From positions 1 to 34,719 of the forward strand of contig JACOUN010000116.1 in assembly GCA_016177805.1 (NCBI GenBank): a stretch of 34,719 nucleotides of DNA, written 5' to 3'. Positions 24,374-31,822 of the stretch are shown here, one piece after another (within the stretch, counting starts at the first letter, position 1; each line of letters starts with the position of its first letter). The translations under genes and the position numbers were made by a program. The notes below the pieces were generated by a model, which saw only the letters and a program-made list of their open reading frames with translations, made no database searches and was not told where the DNA came from. Source of the stretch: Rhodocyclales bacterium. GTDB taxonomy: Bacteria > Pseudomonadota > Gammaproteobacteria > Burkholderiales > Rhodocyclaceae.

Positions 24374-25810
24374 GTGAAGTATCTGTCGACCCGCGGCCAG
24401 GCCGCTCAAGCTCAGTTTTGCGACATCCTGCTGGGCGGACTTGCTCCCGATGGCGGTTTGTATCTGCCTGAATCCTATCCGCAGATCACCGCCCAGGAAC
24501 TCTCCGAGTGGCGCACGCTGTCGTACGCCGAACTGGCGTTCGAGATACTGTCGCGCTTCATCACCGACATCCCGGCCGCCGATCTCAAGGCCATCTGCGA
24601 CAAGACCTACACCGCCGAGGTGTATCGCTACACCTACCGAGGCGACGACGCGAGCGCGATCACGCCGCTGCATTGGCTGGAAGAGGGCAAGCTGGCGTTG
24701 CTGGAGCTGTCCAACGGGCCGACGCTGGCGTTCAAGGACATGGCGATGCAGTTGCTCGGCAACCTGTTCGAGTACGTGCTGGACAAGCGCGGCGAGCAGA
24801 TCAACATTCTCGGCGCGACCTCGGGCGACACCGGCTCGGCGGCCGAATACGCGATGCGCGGCAAGCACGGGGTGCGCGTCTTCATGCTCTCGCCGCACGG
24901 CAAGATGAGCGCCTTCCAGCGCGCGCAGATGTATTCGCTCCAGGACGACAACATCTGCAACATCGCGGTCACCGGCATGTTCGACGACGCCCAGTACATC
25001 GTCAAGGCGGTGTCGAGCGATGCGTCGTTCAAGGCGCGCTACAAGATCGGCGCGGTCAATTCGATCAACTGGGCGCGGGTGGCGGCCCAGATTGTGTATT
25101 ACTTCAAGGGCTACTTTGAGGCGACCACCTCGAACGACCAGCAGGTGGCGTTCTGCGTACCGTCGGGCAACTTCGGCAATATCTGCGCTGGCCACATCGC
25201 GCGCCAGATGGGGTTGCCGATCGGCCGGCTGATCCTTGCCACCAACGAAAACGACGTGCTCGACGAGTTCTTCCGCACCGGCGTGTATCGCCCCCGGCGC
25301 GCCGCCGAAACCCACGTGACGTCAAGCCCGTCGATGGACATCGCCAAGGCCTCCAACTTCGAGCGCTTCGTCTTCGACCTGCTCGGGCGCGACGCCAAGG
25401 CGGTGGCGGAACTGTGGCGCCAGGTGGATGCGGGCCAGCCCTTCGACCTGTCGCGCACCGGGCACTTCCAGCACATCGCCGGCTTCGGCTTCGTGTCCGG
25501 CAGCAGCACCCACGCCGACCGCATCCGCACCATACGCGAGGTGTGGGAGCAGTATGGCGTGATGATCGATCCGCACACCGCCGACGGGGTCAAGGTCGCG
25601 CGCGAGCACATGACCGCCGAGATGCCGGTGGTGGTGCTGGAGACCGCGCTGCCGGTGAAGTTTGGCGACACCATACGCGAAGCGCTGGGGCGCGAAGCCG
25701 ACCGGCCAGCCGCGCTGGCCGGCATCGAGTATCTGCCACAGCGCGTGGTCGTGATGGCGCCCGACGCAGACGCCGTCAAGCAACTCATCGCGAAACGCGT
25801 CAGCGCGTAA
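24374..25810 (+). CDS. thrC: Threonine synthase
   Basis: Threonine synthase converts O-phosphohomoserine to threonine with PLP. The 478-residue protein is of the long class typical of proteobacteria and yeast: VKYLSTRGQ at the N-terminus, GGLYLPE, the PLP Lys121 in LSNGPTLAFKDMAMQ, LGATSGDTGSAAEYAMRG, and FCVPSGNFGNICAG. The start is a GTG at 24374 with GAGG six bases upstream; the frame is open a little further but lacks family sequence. In many betaproteobacteria thrC directly follows hom; here two unrelated genes and a terminator come between. Confidence 0.96.
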   Translation: MKYLSTRGQAAQAQFCDILLGGLAPDGGLYLPESYPQITAQELSEWRTLSYAELAFEILSRFITDIPAADLKAICDKTYTAEVYRYTYRGDDASAITPLHWLEEGKLALLELSNGPTLAFKDMAMQLLGNLFEYVLDKRGEQINILGATSGDTGSAAEYAMRGKHGVRVFMLSPHGKMSAFQRAQMYSLQDDNICNIAVTGMFDDAQYIVKAVSSDASFKARYKIGAVNSINWARVAAQIVYYFKGYFEATTSNDQQVAFCVPSGNFGNICAGHIARQMGLPIGRLILATNENDVLDEFFRTGVYRPRRAAETHVTSSPSMDIAKASNFERFVFDLLGRDAKAVAELWRQVDAGQPFDLSRTGHFQHIAGFGFVSGSSTHADRIRTIREVWEQYGVMIDPHTADGVKVAREHMTAEMPVVVLETALPVKFGDTIREALGREADRPAALAGIEYLPQRVVVMAPDADAVKQLIAKRVSA

Positions 25811-25822
25811 CTCAGACCAGCC

Positions 25823-25845
25823 CCGCACCCCGGCATGGGGTGTGG
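25823..25845 (+). terminator. Possible hairpin after thrC
   Basis: A nine-base-pair stem with one G-T pair has arms at 25823-25831 and 25837-25845 and a five-base loop, 12 bases after the thrC stop. No T-tract follows, so termination is uncertain. Confidence 0.35.
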
Positions 25846-25911
25846 GCGCAAGGCAAAACCCGGCGGCGGGTCTATAGTTAAAGCTCCACGCATTCGGAGG
25901 GTTTCCACCGA

Positions 25912-26844
25912 ATGACCAAGCTGCTGCGTCACCGCCTTCATCTTGCTGTCCGGTTCACCGTTGCACTGTTGATGCTTGGTGTAGCCGGGAGTGTGGCGGG
26001 CGGACGCGGATCGGCGGCAGCCGATCCGCCGGTATGGACCGACGAACCTCCCGTACTCGCACGTTTGATCGAAGACGGCTATCGCGCCGAATCGCTGCGC
26101 TTGCAGCAGATGGCGGCGCTGCGTTATTGTTCGGCGGCGCGGCTGGGCAGCGTCGAGGCGCAGTACCGGTTGGGGCGGCTCTATCTGATCGGGCACGGCA
26201 ACATGCGCAACCCCGCCTTTGCCACCGCGTTGCTGGCCCTGGCGGCGCGGGGTGGGCACGCCAGGGCGCAGCGGCTGCTCGGTTCGGTGCGCGATTCCAC
26301 GATACTGCCGGCCTGTCTGTTCGAGGGCGGGGCGCCCGATCTGGCGGGAACCGGCGAGGTCGTGCCGCATGAAGTCGTGAATCGCTTCGTGCGGGGCTTG
26401 CCGCCATACAAGCAGCGCCATGCACACCTGGTGCAAAGACTGGCGTTGCGCTACGCGATCGATCCGCGCCTGGCGCTGGCGATCGTACGCTCCGAATCCG
26501 ATTTCGACCCGCTGGCCCGCTCGCCGAAAAACGCGCAAGGCCTGATGCAACTCATGCCGGAGACGGCGGAACGCTTCGGCGTGCGCAACATCCTGGACCC
26601 GGAGCAGAATGTGCGCGGCGGACTCGCCTACCTGCGCTGGTTGCTGGACTTGTACGAAGGCGACGTGATGCTCGCCGCTGCCGCCTATAACGCCGGTGAG
26701 GGGGCGGTGGAGCGTTACGGCGGGGTGCCGCCGTACGCTGAAACGCAGGCCTACGTGGGACGCATCCTCGCCTTTTACCGCACCGGTCGCCACCAGGTGC
26801 CGGACGGCAGTCTGGCGGCGGACCGGCTGGACGGGCGTGGCTGA
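25912..26844 (+). CDS. Lytic transglycosylase with Sel1-like region
   Basis: The 310-residue exported protein has a signal peptide (hydrophobic core around residues 18-32), a Sel1-like alpha-helical region at about 60-125 (GSVEAQYRLGRLYLIGHG, then ARGGHARAQRLLGS), and a C-terminal SLT lytic transglycosylase domain. The catalytic Glu195 is in SESDFDP, followed by AQGLMQLMPETAERFGV and YNAGEGAVERYGG. It would cleave peptidoglycan between MurNAc and GlcNAc in the periplasm. A GGAGGG ribosome-binding site precedes the ATG. It converges on epd with an eight-base gap. Confidence 0.92.
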   Translation: MTKLLRHRLHLAVRFTVALLMLGVAGSVAGGRGSAAADPPVWTDEPPVLARLIEDGYRAESLRLQQMAALRYCSAARLGSVEAQYRLGRLYLIGHGNMRNPAFATALLALAARGGHARAQRLLGSVRDSTILPACLFEGGAPDLAGTGEVVPHEVVNRFVRGLPPYKQRHAHLVQRLALRYAIDPRLALAIVRSESDFDPLARSPKNAQGLMQLMPETAERFGVRNILDPEQNVRGGLAYLRWLLDLYEGDVMLAAAAYNAGEGAVERYGGVPPYAETQAYVGRILAFYRTGRHQVPDGSLAADRLDGRG

Positions 26845-26852
26845 GCGTGTCG

Positions 26853-27887
26853 TCAGCCGGCGCGGACCAGCCAGTGCCGGGCCACATCCACCATGCGGTT
26901 GGCGAAGCCCCATTCGTTGTCGAACCAGATCAGCAGGTTGACCAGACGTGTGCCGGCCACGCGCGTCTGGCTGGCGTCGACGATGGCTGAATGGGTGTCG
27001 TGGTTGAAGTCGATCGAGGCGTGGGCTTCTTCGGAGTAGGCGAGCAGGCCGGCGTGGGGTTCATGGGCGGCGTCGCGCAGCAGCGCGTTGATCTGGGCGG
27101 CGTCGATGTCGCGCCCGACGGTCAGCACCAGATCGATGGCCGATACGTTGGTGGTCGGCACCCGCACCGCCTTGGCGTGCACTCGCCCGGCCAGATGCGG
27201 CAGGATGCGTTCCACCCCGCGCGCGAGGCCGGTCGACACCGGAATGATGGACTGCATCGCGGAACGGGTGCGGCGCCGGTCGATGTGGTGGTAGCCGTCG
27301 ATCAGGGGCTGGTCGTTCATGACCGAATGCAGCGTCGTCAGCAACACCTGTTCCAGGCCCAGCTCGGCATGCAACAACTCCAGCACCGGCACCACCGCGT
27401 TGGTGGTGCACGATGCGTTGGACACGATGCGCTCGTCACCTCGTAGCGTGCCCTGGTTGGAGCCGTAGACGATGGTGGCGTCGACATCCTCGGCGCCGTT
27501 GGCCGGGTGCGACAGCAGCAGGCGCGGGCAGCCGGCGTCGAGAAAGCGGGTCAGCGCGTGGCGGTCGCCATATTGCCCGGAACACTCGACCAGCAGATCC
27601 AGCTCCAGCCCCGCCCAATCCACCGCTTCCGGTTCGGTGGCGTGCGTGACCGCGATATCGCTGCCGCCGATCACAAGCCCGGTGCCATTGACCGCGACCT
27701 CGGCGGGAAAACGGCCGTGCGTGGAGTCGTAGCGGGTCAGGTAGGCGATGCTTTGCAGATCGGCCGGCTCGTTGATCGCCACCACGCTGAACTGCGAAAT
27801 CAGTCCGGATTCGTGCAGCGCGCGCAGAAAACAGCGTCCGATACGCCCGTAGCCGTTGATCGCAATCCGAAACGGGCGCTCGGGCAT
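26853..27887 (-). CDS. epd: Erythrose-4-phosphate dehydrogenase (GAPDH family)
   Basis: Epd oxidises erythrose 4-phosphate to 4-phosphoerythronate, the first step of the DXP-dependent route to pyridoxal phosphate. The 344-residue protein has INGYGRIGRCFLRALHESG, the Epd-like INEPADLQSIAYLTRYDSTH, the catalytic Cys160 in SNASCTTN and His187 in LHSVMNDQ; the last follows Epd (HSAMNDQ) rather than glycolytic GAPDH (HSYTGDQ). The start at 27887 (MPERPFRI) fits homology; an in-frame ATG at 27917 would add ten residues and overlap nadC. No good ribosome-binding site marks either. It is transcribed after nadC. Confidence 0.9.
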   Translation of the reverse strand: MPERPFRIAINGYGRIGRCFLRALHESGLISQFSVVAINEPADLQSIAYLTRYDSTHGRFPAEVAVNGTGLVIGGSDIAVTHATEPEAVDWAGLELDLLVECSGQYGDRHALTRFLDAGCPRLLLSHPANGAEDVDATIVYGSNQGTLRGDERIVSNASCTTNAVVPVLELLHAELGLEQVLLTTLHSVMNDQPLIDGYHHIDRRRTRSAMQSIIPVSTGLARGVERILPHLAGRVHAKAVRVPTTNVSAIDLVLTVGRDIDAAQINALLRDAAHEPHAGLLAYSEEAHASIDFNHDTHSAIVDASQTRVAGTRLVNLLIWFDNEWGFANRMVDVARHWLVRAG

Positions 27888-27903
27888 GCTCGATGGGGCG
27901 GTG

Positions 27904-28752
27904 CTATTCCTCGACATGGCGAAGCGACAGATCGAGTGCGCACACGTCCTTGGTCAGACTGCCGATCGAGATGCGGTCCACCCCGGTTTCGGCAATGGCA
28001 CGGACTTTCTCGAGGTTCACCCCTCCGGAAGCCTCCAGTTCGGCACGCCCGGCGGTGATGCGTACCGCTTCGCGCATGGTGTCCAGGTCCATGTTGTCAA
28101 GCAGGATCATGGTGGCGCCGACCTCCAGTGCTTCGATGAGCTGATCCAGCCGCTCGACTTCGACCTCGATGAACACGTTGGACGGCGCGATCGCGCGTGC
28201 CGCATCAAACACGGGGGCGATGCCGCCCGCCGCGATGATGTGGTTTTCCTTGATCAGGATGCCGTCGTACAGGCCGATGCGGTGATTGACCCCGCCGCCG
28301 GTGGCGACCGCGTACTTCTGCGCCAGCCGCAGGCCGGGCAGGGTCTTGCGCGTGTCGACGATCTTCGCGGCGGTACCGGCGACCGCTTCGACATAGCGCC
28401 GCGTCACCGTCGCGGTGCCCGACAGCAGTTGCAGGAAGTTGAGCGCGGTGCGCTCGGCCGTCAGCAAGGTGCGCGCGCCGGCCACCACGTCGCACAAGGC
28501 CTGGCCGGGTTCGACGACATCACCGTCGTGCACATGCCACAGCACCGTGGTGGTACGGTCGAGCGCCGCGAACGTCGCGTCGAACCAGGCGGTGCCGCAC
28601 ACGATGGCCTGCTCGCGCGTCACCACGCGCCCGCGCGCTTCCGTGGCGGCCGGAATCAGCAGGGCGGTCAGATCCCCGGTGCCGACATCCTCGGCGAGCG
28701 AAGTGGCGACGTTGTGCTGGATCTCGATCCGGAGTTGCTCGGTAATCTGCAT
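27904..28752 (-). CDS. nadC: Nicotinate-nucleotide pyrophosphorylase (carboxylating)
   Basis: NadC converts quinolinate and PRPP to nicotinate mononucleotide in de novo NAD synthesis. The 282-residue protein has the family segments [73 protein letters not shown] and [18 protein letters not shown], covering the conserved Arg/Lys/His ligands. Length is normal. The gene stops just before, or overlaps, the epd start, so nadC-epd is probably a two-gene unit linking NAD and PLP cofactor supply. Confidence 0.96.
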   Translation of the reverse strand: MQITEQLRIEIQHNVATSLAEDVGTGDLTALLIPAATEARGRVVTREQAIVCGTAWFDATFAALDRTTTVLWHVHDGDVVEPGQALCDVVAGARTLLTAERTALNFLQLLSGTATVTRRYVEAVAGTAAKIVDTRKTLPGLRLAQKYAVATGGGVNHRIGLYDGILIKENHIIAAGGIAPVFDAARAIAPSNVFIEVEVERLDQLIEALEVGATMILLDNMDLDTMREAVRITAGRAELEASGGVNLEKVRAIAETGVDRISIGSLTKDVCALDLSLRHVEE

Positions 28753-28906
28753 GGTATGACGGTGCCCGGGAGTATGATTCAGCCTCGGATTCTAGCATCT
28801 CCATGCATCCGACCGGCTTGCCCGCAAGCCGCACAACCACACAAGACGATAGTGGCGTTGCCCGTACCCGGACAGCGTCAACCGTCGCCGACAGGACTCC
28901 CCAAAA

Positions 28907-29803
28907 GTGAAGACCTCAGACCTTGCCGCCCTGTTCTCCCTCGCCGCGATATGGGGAGCGTCATTCCTCTTCATGCGCATTACCGCCCCCGCGTTCGGCC
29001 CCTTCGCCATGGTCGCGCTGCGGGTGGGGCTGGCCGCGTTGTTCCTGCTGCCGCTACTCGCCTGGCGCGGCGGCCTGGGTACAATGTGGCAGCGGCGTCG
29101 CGACCTGATGGTGGTCGGCGCGTTCAACTCCGCCATACCGTTCACCTTCTACGCCTGGGCGATGCTGTCGGTGCAGGCCGGCTTCGCATCGATCACCAAT
29201 GCAACCGCGCCGCTGTTCGCCGCGCTGATCGCGTGGATGTGGCTTAAGGACCGCCTGTCGCTCACCGGCGTGGCCGGCCTGCTGATCGGCATGGCCGGGG
29301 TCATCATCCTGGTGTGGCCCAAGATACGCTTCGACGAAGGCGGGCTGGGGTGGCCAGTGCTCGCCTGCCTCGCCGCAACCCTGAGCTACGGCTTCGCCGC
29401 CAACTACACCAAACGCAACCTGGCGGGCGTCGACTCACTCGTGACCGCCACCGGCAGCCAGGCCTGCGCGGCGTTGCTGGTCGTGCCGCTGGCGTGGTGG
29501 CAATGGCCCACCGTCAATCCGTCGCTCGAAGTGTGGGCCGCCGCGGCGGTGCTGGCGATCGGCTGCACCGGCATCGCCTACATCCTGTTCTTCCGCCTCA
29601 TCTCCAGCGTCGGCCCCGCCCGCGCCATCGCCGTCACCTTCCTGATCCCGGCCTTCGGAATGCTGTGGGGCGTGCTGTTCCTCGCCGAAACGGTCACGTT
29701 CAACATGCTGGGCGGCGGGGCGGTGATATTGCTGGGCATCGGCATCACCAATGGGCTGATCAAGTGGCCGGTGGGGCGTAGGGGTGTTCAGGAGCGGGCC
29801 TGA
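28907..29803 (+). CDS. DMT superfamily exporter, EamA family
   Basis: The 298-residue membrane protein has two EamA repeats with about ten hydrophobic helices: SLAAIWGASFLFMRITAP at the start of the first and AAAVLAIGCTGIAYILFFRL in the second. Members export amino acids or other metabolites; the substrate here cannot be told. The start codon is GTG (28907) with AGGA upstream. The second half of the gene, from 29286 to 29778, is repeated almost exactly at 31093-31585, so this intact copy is the likely parent or the recombination target of the accessory segment that follows. Confidence 0.92.
   Translation: MKTSDLAALFSLAAIWGASFLFMRITAPAFGPFAMVALRVGLAALFLLPLLAWRGGLGTMWQRRRDLMVVGAFNSAIPFTFYAWAMLSVQAGFASITNATAPLFAALIAWMWLKDRLSLTGVAGLLIGMAGVIILVWPKIRFDEGGLGWPVLACLAATLSYGFAANYTKRNLAGVDSLVTATGSQACAALLVVPLAWWQWPTVNPSLEVWAAAAVLAIGCTGIAYILFFRLISSVGPARAIAVTFLIPAFGMLWGVLFLAETVTFNMLGGGAVILLGIGITNGLIKWPVGRRGVQERA
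29286..29778 (+). repeat. Direct repeat, copy 1 (3' half of EamA gene)
   Basis: This 493-base segment inside the EamA exporter gene recurs at 31093-31585 with a constant offset of 1807 and no gaps. I count about 17 mismatches by eye, eight of them in the last 40 bases. Weaker similarity seems to continue for some 40 bases past the end. Confidence 0.93.
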
Positions 29804-29875
29804 AGCTTTTGTTCGGAGCGATTATTAGCGTGACAACCTACCTGGCTTGTCACGATCGCTCAAACCCGACGGCTG

Positions 29876-30241
29876 CTAGGGGGCTCTGGAACCGGAGAAA
29901 CACTGGGCTGAAATCGGGCTGAAACCGATTTCGCAGGTTTTGGCGCCCTTGGCGTGGATGACGAAAAGATGCTTCACGTCCTGATAGCGGCACACGAGAA
30001 ACGGATCGATTGTCTCGTCGATCGTCCATCTCTGTACCTTGCCCATGAAGTCCGGAACGAGTTCTCGCAGACTCGGGAACGTGTCGAAAACAGACGCCCC
30101 GGTCAGCCGGTGCTGTTGTTCCTGAAGGTCGATCTGCACAGGGCACTGGTAGAAACTCGATGCCTCGGCGGCATGTGACGCCGGGCCAAGAGCACTTAGC
30201 AGAGTTATTGTGAGGATAGTGGCGACTCTATTCGATGGCAT
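29876..30241 (-). CDS. STY0300-like exported protein, putative immunity protein
   Basis: The 121-residue protein starts with a clear signal peptide (MPSNRVATILTITLLSALGP, cleavage after SHA near residue 24), and the mature part begins SSFYQCPVQIDLQEQ. The CP motif, two later Trp/Cys-containing segments (QRWTIDE, LVCRYQD) and the size resemble the STY0300 family, which I recall as neighbours of BPSL0067-type genes. It overlaps the upstream BPSL0067-like gene by 14 bases, so the two are co-expressed. An exported partner encoded after a putative cell-wall amidase is the pattern of periplasmic immunity proteins. That role is inference. Upstream in-frame ATGs give a longer product without a signal peptide and are rejected. 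Confidence 0.72.
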   Translation of the reverse strand: MPSNRVATILTITLLSALGPASHAAEASSFYQCPVQIDLQEQQHRLTGASVFDTFPSLRELVPDFMGKVQRWTIDETIDPFLVCRYQDVKHLFVIHAKGAKTCEIGFSPISAQCFSGSRAP

Positions 30242-30581
30242 AAAACTGCTCTCCGTCGTTAGAGACGTACCCGAATCCTTTGAACACGATCTCGCGCTCC
30301 CGCAGCGGGCGACCAACCCACTGATCATAGACATGGATCGCATTTGAAGACTGCCTGATATAGATCGCAGCATGGCCATAGTAGGTGTTGTCTTCCCTGA
30401 ATGTTGCGATTGCCGTCCCTTCCCTGATGGTGGTGTTGCCCTTAACTTGTTTGCCTTTCCTCCAGTTCCAGGTCGGGCCCGTGCCTGCCAGTGATTTCAC
30501 GGCCGCCACGCACTCTTGGGACTCTCCAACATGGGTTTCGAGTTTCGACTTGACCGACTGCAGATCTGCGACGTATGTCAC
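30228..30581 (-). CDS. BPSL0067 family papain-like amidase, putative effector
   Basis: The 117-residue protein has the BPSL0067 pattern: ECVAAVK with Cys24, WRKGKQVKGN, GTAIATF, GHAAIYI with His70, and HVYDQW with Asp86. Cys-His-Asp in this order is the arrangement of NlpC/P60-CHAP papain-like peptidases, to which type VI secretion amidase effectors of this family are related. There is no signal peptide, as expected for a protein delivered by a secretion machine. The start is GTG at 30581 with AGGAAA upstream. It is followed, overlapping, by the exported STY0300-like gene. No secretion-system genes are in the window. The enzymatic role is inferred from motifs. Confidence 0.8.
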   Translation of the reverse strand: MTYVADLQSVKSKLETHVGESQECVAAVKSLAGTGPTWNWRKGKQVKGNTTIREGTAIATFREDNTYYGHAAIYIRQSSNAIHVYDQWVGRPLREREIVFKGFGYVSNDGEQFYAIE

Positions 30582-30609
30582 GACGCTTTCCTATTTGAAT
30601 AAATGAAAA

Positions 30610-30638
30610 AGCATAAGGGCATTATTATGCAATGTCAA
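30610..30638 (-). promoter_or_regulatory. Sigma-70 promoter of the BPSL0067/STY0300 pair
   Basis: On the minus strand a perfect -35 TTGACA (30638-30633) is separated by exactly 17 bases from TATGCT (30615-30610), a four-of-six -10. Transcription would begin about 20 bases before the GTG start at 30581. This is the best match to a vegetative promoter in the accessory region. Confidence 0.7.
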
Positions 30639-30664
30639 CGGACGGACGTCGCACGCGGCAGATC

Positions 30665-30703
30665 GCGTAGGGTGCAATATCCAAAAGTCATTGCGCCCTA
30701 CGT
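30665..30703. repeat. Palindromic intergenic repeat
   Basis: Arms at 30665-30678 and 30690-30703 (GCGTAGGGTGCAAT and its near complement, two mismatches) flank an 11-base loop. The GTAGGGTGC...GC(G)CCCTAC pattern is typical of short palindromic repeats scattered between genes in many proteobacteria. Confidence 0.65.
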
Positions 30704-30980
30704 CAAACGACCAGCCTTGGCGGAGGCTGCTCGGTCACATACGTCAGCGTCCGCATATCGAGTGATGATGTTGGCAATCGTCGCCAGAAGCTCGGCAGCG
30801 CCGACGACCTGCGGGTTCGAACCAACCTACAGACCTTGCCACCATCATCTGCTCGTTTTCACCGTCGTGCCGACGGGATAGTTTCGAACTCCCCGATCAG
30901 CCGCATGTTTGGCGTGGCGACCTTCAATGATGTGAGCCGTGATGCCCCCCGTGGTGCCCATTGCCATGCGTACTGTTCGC

Positions 30981-31100
30981 CTACACCACCCACCCATTGA
31001 ACACGCCACCAGTGCCGGTTCGGTGAGCGATCAGGCCGGTCAGGACGTCGCCCATGCTGGCGGTGACGCTGGTGCCGAGCAGGCGTCCGGCTTCGGCATG
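30981..31100 (-). pseudogene. Fragment resembling nnrD (NAD(P)H-hydrate dehydratase)
   Basis: Read on the minus strand from 31100, the frame gives HAEAGRLLGTSVTASMGDVL and continues TGLIAH, stopping at about 30981. HxAEAxRLLG is the segment near the middle of ADP-dependent NAD(P)H-hydrate dehydratases, and MGDVLTGLIA matches their conserved (S/M)GDVLTGxIA phosphate-binding end. In an intact protein about 60-70 residues separate these two segments; here they are nearly joined, so this would be an internally deleted remnant. It abuts the second EamA copy exactly at the junction. The identification rests on two short motifs. Confidence 0.4.
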
Positions 31101-31585
31101 GTGGGGGTCATCATCCTGGTGTGGCCCAAGATACGCTTCGATGAAGGCGGGCTGGGGTGGCCAGTGCTCGCTTGCCTCGCCGCAACCCTGAGCTACGGCT
31201 TCGCCGCCAACTACACCAAACGCAACCTGGTGGGCGTCGATTCACTCGTGACCGCCACCGGCAGCCAGGCCTGCGCGGCGTTGCTGGTGGTGCCGCTGGC
31301 GTGGTGGCAATGGCCCACCGTCAATCCGTCACTCGAAGTGTGGGCCGCCGCGGCGGTGCTGGCGATCGGCTGCACCGGCATCGCCTACATCCTGTTCTTC
31401 CGCCTCATCTCCAGCGTCGGCCCCGCCCGCGCCATCGCCGTCACCTTCCTGATCCCGGCCTTCGGCATGCTGTGGGGCGTGCTGTTCCTCGCCGAAACGG
31501 TCACGTTCAACATGCTGGGCGGCGGGGCGGTGATATTGCTGGGGATAGGGATTGCCAACGGGTTGATCAGGTGGCCGGTGGGGCG
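31093..31585 (+). repeat. Direct repeat, copy 2 (3' half of EamA gene)
   Basis: This is the downstream copy of 29286-29778. It starts abruptly within TCGGCATGG, shared by both copies, and its last 40 bases carry about half of all mismatches. The two copies bracket the effector/immunity pair and the gene scraps. Confidence 0.93.
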
Positions 31586-31652
31586 GGGTGGGGGAGCGGG
31601 TGTGAGGTTCTCTGCTCTGAGCAACTCAAATCGAAAATCGCTCGTTGCGTGA

Positions 31653-31822
31653 TCCTGATTGATCTGATGACGGCTGACGACCCGTTGTAGTTTTTGGGTA
31701 AGGTGGGACGATAGTCTGCTGTGCAAGCAATGCAGCTTTCTGCGAGGACAGGACTGTTCGATTCCCATCCTGTTAGCGGATAATGTGAGAATTCTCCGAC
31801 TAGGCGTCAACAAGGCAAGCCA
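31653..31822 (+). promoter_or_regulatory. Upstream region of the DUF262-HEPN unit
   Basis: The 170-base gap between the EamA fragment and the DUF262 gene becomes clearly AT-richer. GATAAT at about 31772-31777 is a candidate -10, with only a weak -35 (TTCGAT region) before it. AAGG lies about nine bases before the ATG at 31823. No operator or tRNA-like attachment site is recognised. Confidence 0.35.

Larger units (their letters stand above)
30582..31092. other. Gene-poor junction segment with scraps of genes
   Basis: No intact gene is seen between the effector gene and the second EamA fragment. The stretch holds the promoter at 30610-30638, the palindromic repeat at 30665-30703, and a 42-codon open stretch on the minus strand from about 30830 down to 30705, ending just at the repeat and reading PQVVGAAELLATIANIITRY within it, which looks protein-like but is not recognised. 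An nnrD-like fragment follows. The mixture suggests repeated recombination. Confidence 0.55.
30939..31652 (+). pseudogene. Truncated second copy of EamA exporter gene (chimeric frame)
   Basis: A 237-codon open frame joins about 52 residues of unrelated, membrane-less sequence to the C-terminal half of the EamA exporter, beginning at VGVIILVWPKIRFDEGG. The duplicated part encodes about five helices of one EamA repeat and is still in frame, with substitutions that are mostly silent. The first half of the exporter is missing. The tail after 31585 differs from the parent. A half-transporter of this kind could only work as a dimer, and the leader is antisense to the nnrD-like scrap, so I treat it as a pseudogene. 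Confidence 0.75.

Noticed and set aside
25111..26913. Open frame of 600 codons on the minus strand opposite thrC and the transglycosylase gene
   Set aside because: It spans two real genes and the gap between them and shows no domain pattern; it is an artefact of high GC at third codon positions.
30808..30830. tRNA T-arm-like sequence around GGTTCGAACC
   Set aside because: The seven-base TTCGAAC loop is present, but the flanking five-base stem does not pair beyond two or three positions, and no anticodon arm or acceptor stem is found on either strand.
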